Below are positions 1-3,679 of a DNA stretch of 8,004 nucleotides, in pieces; position 1 is the stretch's first letter; every line of letters begins with the position of its first letter. The notes under the pieces are model-generated. The model made no database searches. It saw nothing but the letters and a program-made list of their open reading frames with translations, and was not told where the DNA came from. Source of the stretch: a bacterium (GTDB taxonomy: Bacteria; SZUA-79; Acidulodesulfobacterales; Acidulodesulfobacteraceae). Where the stretch lies: assembly GCA_021799935.1 (NCBI GenBank), contig JAJYZM010000038.1:1-8004 (forward strand), read 5' to 3'. Both the position numbers and the translations under genes were made by a program.

Positions 1-395
1 TATCGCGCATTAATATACCGGAAGGATATTTAGAATATATAGAGAAGATTAAACTTAAAGAGATAAGAGAAAGGGAAAAAATTTACAGGCATCAAGGAGA
101 AAAGATAAGCGTCGGCGGAAAGACCGCTATAATCGTCGATGACGGCATTGCTACCGGCGCATCGGTCAGGGTAGTCATAGACGCCGTTAAAGATGAAAAG
201 CCGGCAAAGATAATCGTCGCCGTTCCGGTTATCGCCGCCGATACTTTGAGGGAATTAAAAAAAACGGTCGATAAAGTGGTTGTTTTAAGCGCTCCCGAAG
301 AGTTTTACGCCGTAGGAGAATTTTACGAGGATTTCAGCCAGACCGCGGACGGCGAGGTGATAGAACTTCTGCAAAAATCCAGAAAAAACGATTAA
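1..395 (+). CDS. Predicted phosphoribosyltransferase (COG1926 type), 3' part only
   Basis: The reading frame is open from the window edge (first full codon at 3) to TAA at 393-395, giving 130 residues; the start lies outside. A PRPP-binding loop, VDDGIATGA, is encoded at 135-161, preceded by a hydrophobic strand (TAII). The downstream part reads AVPV, then a strand VVVL, then APEEFYAVGEFYEDF and an acidic QTADGEV tail. That order is typical of the COG1926 predicted phosphoribosyltransferases, cytoplasmic type I PRTase-fold proteins whose substrate is not settled; some relatives are fused to hydrolase domains, and the missing N-terminus prevents checking this. The gene ends 144 bases before the DUF59 gene, with no clear terminator between, so co-transcription is possible but not shown. 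Fold assignment is strong; the biochemical role is unknown. Confidence 0.85.
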   Translation, partial: SRINIPEGYLEYIEKIKLKEIREREKIYRHQGEKISVGGKTAIIVDDGIATGASVRVVIDAVKDEKPAKIIVAVPVIAADTLRELKKTVDKVVVLSAPEEFYAVGEFYEDFSQTADGEVIELLQKSRKND

Positions 396-442
396 TAAAT
401 ACATAAAACAGGATTTGAAATTTTATAGCTTTTATTGTTTAA

Positions 443-458
443 TTGTGATTAAAGTCAA
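443..458. promoter_or_regulatory. Possible degenerate CRP/FNR-family operator upstream of the DUF59 operon
   Basis: The sequence TTGTGATTAAAGTCAA contains GTGA and TCA(A) half-sites separated by six bases, the spacing of the much better site at 3544-3557. The left half is good and the right half is poor. Possible -10 boxes follow at 481-486 (TAAACT, placing the site near -41) or 488-493 (TATATT, placing it near -48). The region is very AT-rich, so chance matches are likely. This is the only regulatory candidate seen in the 144-base gap 396-539; no terminator hairpin was found there. Confidence 0.25.
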
Positions 459-539
459 TTTAATTTAGTTTTAAATTTGATAAACTTTATATTAAAGGAA
501 GTAAACGGAAGATTATAAATTTTAATATAGGAGTTTATC

Positions 540-848
540 ATGGCAGAATTTAACGAAAACGATGTCCTTGAAAAATTAAAAGGCATTATAGACCCGGAGC
601 TTGAAGTAAATATAGTTGACCTGGGGCTGGTATATAAAATAAATTTAAATGAAAACGGCGGCGTCCGCCTCGATATGACTTTAACGGCAAAGGGCTGTCC
701 AATAAGCAGCGTTATAAAATACGAGGTCGAGGAGGCTTTAAAAAGCATTCCGGGCGTTAAGGCCGTAAAGGTAAATTTCGTTTGGGAGCCGGAGTGGAAT
801 CCTTCGATGATAAAGTCCGAAGCCCTAAAAAGACTTAAAACCCATTAA
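540..848 (+). CDS. DUF59/MIP18-family Fe-S cluster assembly protein (SufT/PaaD-like)
   Basis: A 102-residue cytoplasmic protein covering the whole DUF59 domain with little extra. Family landmarks are present in order: DPEL at 18-21, NIVDLGLVY at 24-32, MTLTAKGCP at 46-54 with the conserved Cys53, and the terminal VWEPEWNPSMI at 81-91. Proteins of this family act in Fe-S cluster maturation or in delivering clusters to client enzymes (SufT, PaaD, eukaryotic MIP18/CIA2); the client here is not known. The ATG at 540 is supported by TAGGAG at 528-533, six bases upstream. It lies 94 bases ahead of the oxidase-like membrane protein, probably in one transcript. Its placement beside membrane-oxidase-like, hemerythrin and DUF2249 genes suggests cluster repair under NO or oxygen stress; that is inference. 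Confidence 0.88.
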   Translation: MAEFNENDVLEKLKGIIDPELEVNIVDLGLVYKINLNENGGVRLDMTLTAKGCPISSVIKYEVEEALKSIPGVKAVKVNFVWEPEWNPSMIKSEALKRLKTH

Positions 849-861
849 ACAAGTTTAAGTC
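832..861. repeat. 8-bp inverted repeat over the DUF59 stop codon, with a third arm copy downstream
   Basis: GACTTAAA (832-839) and TTTAAGTC (854-861) are perfect inverted arms with a 14-base loop that contains the DUF59 stop codon. A further copy of TTAAGTCC lies at 882-889, and CCCATTA occurs at both 841-847 and 873-879, so the intergenic start looks like a small imperfect duplication. There is no T-run after the stem, so this is not a convincing terminator; it could be a weak processing or attenuation structure between the two genes, or chance. Confidence 0.3.
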
Positions 862-942
862 CGCGCGCATTACCCATTACATTAAGTCCAAGCAGTAAGC
901 TGTGTTAATAAATAATAAACAATAAAAAAGGACGGTTAGCAT

Positions 943-2190
943 ATGAACGCAACAGACAGTTCAATCGAAATATCCCTGAAACATATAAAAACCGCGCTTA
1001 TTTTCCTGCCGGTTTTTTTTGTTTTAATGTTTTTGGATTTTAAAAGTTTTAACGAATATTTTTTTATGAATTATAAAATAATAGCCCTGACGCACGTATT
1101 TACGCTCGGATTCCTGCTTATGGTAATTATGGGGGCTTCTTATATGCTTTTACCCGTGGCGCTCGGCGTAAAAATCGCTTACGAAAAGCTTTTTTTTCCG
1201 GTTTATTACGCATATGTAATTTCTTTATTGCTGTTCGTTATAGGAATGCATTATCTTTCGGGAGCCATGATAGCCGCAGGCGGCATCCTTCTGTTTGCTT
1301 CGGTTTTGGTTTATAACTTAAACGTGCTTTTAAGTTTGAAAAAGGTAAAAAAGTGGGATTATTCCTCCGCCGGAATCGCTTTTGCGTATGCGTATCTTTT
1401 TGCCGGATTGTCGATAGGATTATATCTGGCTTTATCGTTTTATTTTAAAATAGGGCTCAATCTTTACGATATATTGCAGGACCATATCTATGTTATTTTT
1501 ATAGGCTTTGCCGCCATGCTTTTTATAGCCGTTTCATACAGACTGCTTCCCATGTTTTATATGACTAAAACCCCGGATAATTTATACTGGAAAGCCGATT
1601 TAACAGCCGTTAACGCAGGCATCGCAGCGATAATCGCGTCTTCGTTTTTCGGAAACGGCTCGGCCGAGCATATTTATCTTAACCTCGCCGGAGGGTGGCT
1701 GTTGGGATTGGGCATTCTTCTATATTGCTATATATTTTTTAATCTTATGCTGAAAAGGCTCAAGAAAAAGTTCGACATTACCGCTTTTTATCTGTTTGCG
1801 GGCATTGTATTTCTTATAATTGCGACGCTTGCCGGCCTGTTTATAATTACCGTTCCTCAGGAAAAATTAAATATGTTCGGCGGCATAAACGGCGTATATT
1901 ACGTATTCGGCTTTTTGGGTCTGTTCGGTTTTGCCGGGATGGCAATAATCGGTTTCCTGAATAAAATATTTCCTTTTTTGATAAGCCTTAAGGTATTCGA
2001 AAAGGCAAAAAAGGGAGCTTACGGAAAACTGTTTTCGGATTTAAAGACTAAATATTTCGAATACGTGATATTCGCGCTGTTTCTGGCAGGTTCTATTCTT
2101 TGGATATTTTATTTAATTCAGCTCGCCGCCGCAGTTCTTTTTGCCGCGTCTATACTGCTCCTGTTTCATATATTTTCTATGGGCTGGTAA
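943..2190 (+). CDS. 12-helix membrane protein, haem-copper oxidase subunit I-like / NnrS-like
   Basis: A 415-residue, strongly hydrophobic inner-membrane protein with about 12 predicted helices (roughly 17-33, 45-73, 82-104, 106-131, 141-168, 181-207, 218-237, 243-270, 279-304, 317-347, 370-391, 393-412). Helix 2 carries THVFTLGF then LLP71; helix 6 carries DHIYVIFIGF then YRLLPMF. Such His-x-GF-x-LLP helices are typical of subunit I-like proteins of the cbb3/NorB group and of single-subunit relatives found near denitrification genes. His51 and His181 are candidate metal or haem ligands. The HH pair and the C-terminal HxH of true oxidases are absent, so full oxygen or NO reductase chemistry is unlikely. 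The distinct NnrS signature (HeMlfGf, then nWTG) is not seen, so the exact family is uncertain. The ATG at 943 is preceded by AAGGAC at 928-933. Probably co-transcribed with the DUF59 gene. Confidence 0.65.
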   Translation: MNATDSSIEISLKHIKTALIFLPVFFVLMFLDFKSFNEYFFMNYKIIALTHVFTLGFLLMVIMGASYMLLPVALGVKIAYEKLFFPVYYAYVISLLLFVIGMHYLSGAMIAAGGILLFASVLVYNLNVLLSLKKVKKWDYSSAGIAFAYAYLFAGLSIGLYLALSFYFKIGLNLYDILQDHIYVIFIGFAAMLFIAVSYRLLPMFYMTKTPDNLYWKADLTAVNAGIAAIIASSFFGNGSAEHIYLNLAGGWLLGLGILLYCYIFFNLMLKRLKKKFDITAFYLFAGIVFLIIATLAGLFIITVPQEKLNMFGGINGVYYVFGFLGLFGFAGMAIIGFLNKIFPFLISLKVFEKAKKGAYGKLFSDLKTKYFEYVIFALFLAGSILWIFYLIQLAAAVLFAASILLLFHIFSMGW

Positions 2191-2208
2191 AAAAAGGCAA
2201 ACCGCCCC

Positions 2209-2225
2209 GTCAGGCAAAGCCTGAC
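2209..2225. repeat. Perfect hairpin, 7-bp stem (first of two in tandem)
   Basis: GTCAGGC (2209-2215), loop AAA, GCCTGAC (2219-2225). It begins 18 bases after the stop of the membrane protein and could help end or protect that transcript, but no T-run follows on either strand. One base separates it from the next hairpin. It belongs to the convergent intergenic region 2191-2398, which holds no gene. Confidence 0.6.
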
Positions 2226-2226
2226 A

Positions 2227-2248
2227 CCCATCCTTAGTAAAGGATGGG
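2227..2248. repeat. Perfect hairpin, 9-bp stem (second of two in tandem)
   Basis: CCCATCCTT (2227-2235), loop AGTA, AAGGATGGG (2240-2248). CCCATCC/GGATGGG hairpins resemble those found at the ends of IS200/IS605-family elements, and single-stranded hairpins are also what REP-associated (Y1) transposases recognise; no transposase gene is present here. Followed only by AATTTAAAAG, so intrinsic-terminator activity is doubtful. It may be a remnant of a mobile element or a REP-type palindrome (inference). Confidence 0.55.
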
Positions 2249-2318
2249 AATTTAAAAGACAACAGCCATATTATTTTAGTTTAGCTATGAGCAGGTAATA
2301 TAGAAGGGGACGGATCTG

Positions 2319-2361
2319 GAAAATAATGGTGTCGGATTTGAAATCTAACGCCATTATTTTC
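2319..2361. repeat. 43-base near-perfect long hairpin, REP-like
   Basis: GAAAATAATGG (2319-2329) pairs perfectly with CCATTATTTTC (2351-2361), and pairing continues inward almost to the centre: three more pairs (one G-T), one C-A mismatch, then G-T and five more pairs around GATTTGAAATC. It is preceded by AGGGGACGGATCT (2305-2317), a sequence style I associate with the surroundings of Y1/REP-associated transposases in deltaproteobacteria (memory, not checked). With its terminal T-run it could also act as a terminator for the + strand membrane-protein transcript. Confidence 0.55.
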
Positions 2362-2381
2362 TTGACGCCATTATTTTTCTT
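2348..2381 (+). repeat. Tandem direct repeat of the hairpin's right arm
   Basis: ACGCCATTATTTTCTT at 2348-2363 recurs at 2365-2381 as ACGCCATTATTTTTCTT, with one base between and one extra T. The first copy is the 3' arm of the long hairpin, so the 5' arm at 2319-2329 could pair with either copy, giving two alternative stems. Tandem copies of a palindrome arm suggest slippage or a stepwise REP/BIME-like expansion. Ends 17 bases before the stop codon of the DUF2249 gene. Confidence 0.6.
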
Positions 2382-2398
2382 AGCTGCAGGCCGGTTAA

Positions 2399-2938
2399 TT
2401 ATCTCCAAATTTTTATGGTATAAAGGTCGCCGCCGGTTTCTTCCGTCAAGAATTTATACCCGGCGTCTTTTAATCTGGGGTATAAATGTATCGGCTTTCT
2501 TTCATGGATTATATGAAGGGCGGCGTCGCTTCCCAAGCCTTCGAGCGCAGAGAATATTTTAAGAAGGGGCTGAGGCGGTTCGAGCCCTCTTACGTCGAGT
2601 TCCACGATATTCTGTTTGTGGGCAAGGTTTTTTAAATCTTCGTCGCCGAATTGATTTTCGCCGGCTTCTTCGGAAACTTTGACGGGTTTTGCCTCAGCAT
2701 TGCTCCTGAAGAAGATTATTTCGAATCCCTCTGGAACTTTATCGGTTATATGCTCGAACCCTTTGTTTTTTAAAACCGAATAAAGCGGGAAAGGTTCAAA
2801 GCTGTTTATTAAATCCAGCGCTTCGCCGTTTTTTAATTTATTAACCGCTTCCATAATTTTTTTAAAAGGGTCGGCTCCGTTTTTAATGTCTTCCCTTACG
2901 TCGAGTTTGATTCTTTTTAAATCGTCTATATTTTGCAT
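2399..2938 (-). CDS. Tandem DUF2249 protein (two domains)
   Basis: A 179-residue soluble protein made of two DUF2249 domains. Domain 1 (about 10-78) has LDVRED at 12-17 and EPFPLYSVLKNKGF at 48-61. Domain 2 (about 111-179) has ELDVRGLEPPQPL at 113-125 and KPIHLYPRLKDAGY at 148-161, joined by an acidic linker. DUF2249 resembles the TusA/SirA small alpha/beta fold but without the catalytic Cys; this protein has no cysteine at all, so sulfur transfer is ruled out for it. The family has no settled function and recurs beside hemerythrin, NnrS-like and denitrification genes. ATG at 2938 is supported by AGAGGT (complement of 2945-2950). It is the second gene of an operon, 37 bases after the hemerythrin stop. 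A haem- or NO-related role is inferred from context only. Confidence 0.85.
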   Translation of the reverse strand: MQNIDDLKRIKLDVREDIKNGADPFKKIMEAVNKLKNGEALDLINSFEPFPLYSVLKNKGFEHITDKVPEGFEIIFFRSNAEAKPVKVSEEAGENQFGDEDLKNLAHKQNIVELDVRGLEPPQPLLKIFSALEGLGSDAALHIIHERKPIHLYPRLKDAGYKFLTEETGGDLYTIKIWR

Positions 2939-2975
2939 GATTTTACCTCTTTTTTAATTTATATTTTTAAACTAT

Positions 2976-3470
2976 TTAAGTAATAGACAGTATCTTTTCC
3001 ATAACGTTTTGCTTTTCGTCCTGAGTCAGATGCATCTGCGCCATATTAAACAAAATATGGTCTTCTTTGTCTTCATGTTCCGACAGAAGCCGGCTCAAAG
3101 AATTTCCAGCATCTGCAAGCGCTTTATAATCCTTATCCTGCCGGTAGCCGTTAATTTTTACTTTAAAATCCGCCGAAAGGTCCCTGCAGTGATTATGTTC
3201 TATGAGCATAACGTTTATTGGACCGGTTTCTACGCCGATATAATTTCCGAGAACGGGAAACAGAGCTTCTTCTTCTCTTTTGAAGTGTATTTCCATGTCT
3301 TTATCCATAAAAGCGGCTATTTCGCTTAGCCGGTTTATTAAATTATTCCCGTTTTCGTCGGATTCGGCCGCGGCCGCTTTCTTTAAATATCCTTCGAATT
3401 TATTTAAAACGTCCCTGATTCCTTCGTGTTCCATCCTTAAAGCCTCAAGGGGGTCATGATTTGCATCCAT
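2976..3470 (-). CDS. Hemerythrin (HHE cation-binding) domain protein
   Basis: A 164-residue soluble four-helix protein with a full set of candidate di-iron ligands: His15 (MEHEGI), His62 and Glu66 (HFKREE, then LFP), His92 (IEHNH), His132 and Glu136 (EHEDKEDHILF). The two H-x3-E spacings match the di-iron sites of YtfE/RIC-type proteins. The N-terminal ScdA/DUF542 Cys domain of true RIC proteins is absent, so this is a single-domain hemerythrin. Such proteins bind or reduce O2 or NO, or serve as iron or gas sensors. The start at 3470 is well supported by AAAGGAG (complement of 3478-3484). First gene of an operon with the DUF2249 gene, and transcribed divergently from the cyclic-di-GMP enzyme across a shared control region with a CRP/FNR-type site. 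The specific reaction is not determinable here. Confidence 0.9.
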   Translation of the reverse strand: MDANHDPLEALRMEHEGIRDVLNKFEGYLKKAAAAESDENGNNLINRLSEIAAFMDKDMEIHFKREEEALFPVLGNYIGVETGPINVMLIEHNHCRDLSADFKVKINGYRQDKDYKALADAGNSLSRLLSEHEDKEDHILFNMAQMHLTQDEKQNVMEKILSIT

Positions 3471-3516
3471 AGTAAAGCTCCTTTAGTTAAATTAATTAAA
3501 TCGCCTGCTCCATTTA

Positions 3517-3525
3517 ATTTTATCA
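3517..3525 (-). promoter_or_regulatory. Candidate extended -10 promoter of the hemerythrin-DUF2249 operon
   Basis: On the minus strand the sequence reads TGATAAAAT: an extended -10 (TG, one base, TAAAAT, five of six consensus matches). It would start transcription near 3510, leaving a leader of about 40 bases. The CRP/FNR-type palindrome is centred 28.5 bases from the box, i.e. near -41, the class II activator position, and replaces a recognisable -35. Confidence 0.5.
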
Positions 3526-3543
3526 TATAGTTATTTTATTGCA

Positions 3544-3557
3544 GTGACAAATGTCAC
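3544..3557. promoter_or_regulatory. CRP/FNR-superfamily operator (perfect palindrome)
   Basis: GTGACAAATGTCAC is a perfect inverted repeat of six-base arms around AA; with one flanking base each side it reads AGTGA-N6-TCACA, the geometry of CRP-type sites and of several NO- or redox-responsive CRP/FNR relatives (DNR, NnrR and HcpR groups). It is centred at 3550.5 in the 209-base divergent region and lies 28.5 bases from a -10-like box on each side. Which regulator binds cannot be told, and no regulator gene is visible in the window. Confidence 0.65.
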
Positions 3558-3578
3558 AAATATATAAAAAAGATAATA

Positions 3579-3584
3579 TATAAT
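3579..3584 (+). promoter_or_regulatory. Candidate operator-linked -10 box towards the cyclic-di-GMP enzyme
   Basis: TATAAT (perfect) lies 28.5 bases from the operator centre, the mirror image of the minus-strand -10, putting the operator near -41 for this direction as well. The surrounding stretch is almost pure A/T and has other TATA-like hexamers, so the exact box is uncertain. The leader would be about 90 bases. Confidence 0.35.
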
Positions 3585-3622
3585 ATGATATAAAAATATA
3601 AATGTTAAATTACGCCTCATTA

Positions 3623-3631
3623 TGCTATAAT
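3623..3631 (+). promoter_or_regulatory. Candidate extended -10 promoter of the GGDEF-EAL gene
   Basis: TGCTATAAT is a perfect extended -10. The -35 region about 17 bases upstream (TGTTAA) is weak, as is common for extended -10 promoters. Transcription would begin near 3638, leaving a leader of about 42 bases. This could give basal expression independent of the operator, whose centre would lie near -88. Confidence 0.5.
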
Positions 3632-3679
3632 TTAGAATATAAATTATTATTCAATAAAAAATAAAATAAAAAATATTAT

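Noticed and set aside
455..748. Minus-strand frame opposite the DUF59 gene
   Set aside because: It lies antisense to a clear DUF59 domain and has Ser/Thr/Phe-rich shadow composition and no ribosome-binding site.
2209..2381. CRISPR array
   Set aside because: The repeated units are palindromes of different sequence, not equal repeats with unique spacers of constant length.
2326..2562. Plus-strand open frame of 78 codons
   Set aside because: It begins inside the long hairpin and runs antisense to the well-supported DUF2249 gene; its Arg-rich composition is typical of a shadow frame.
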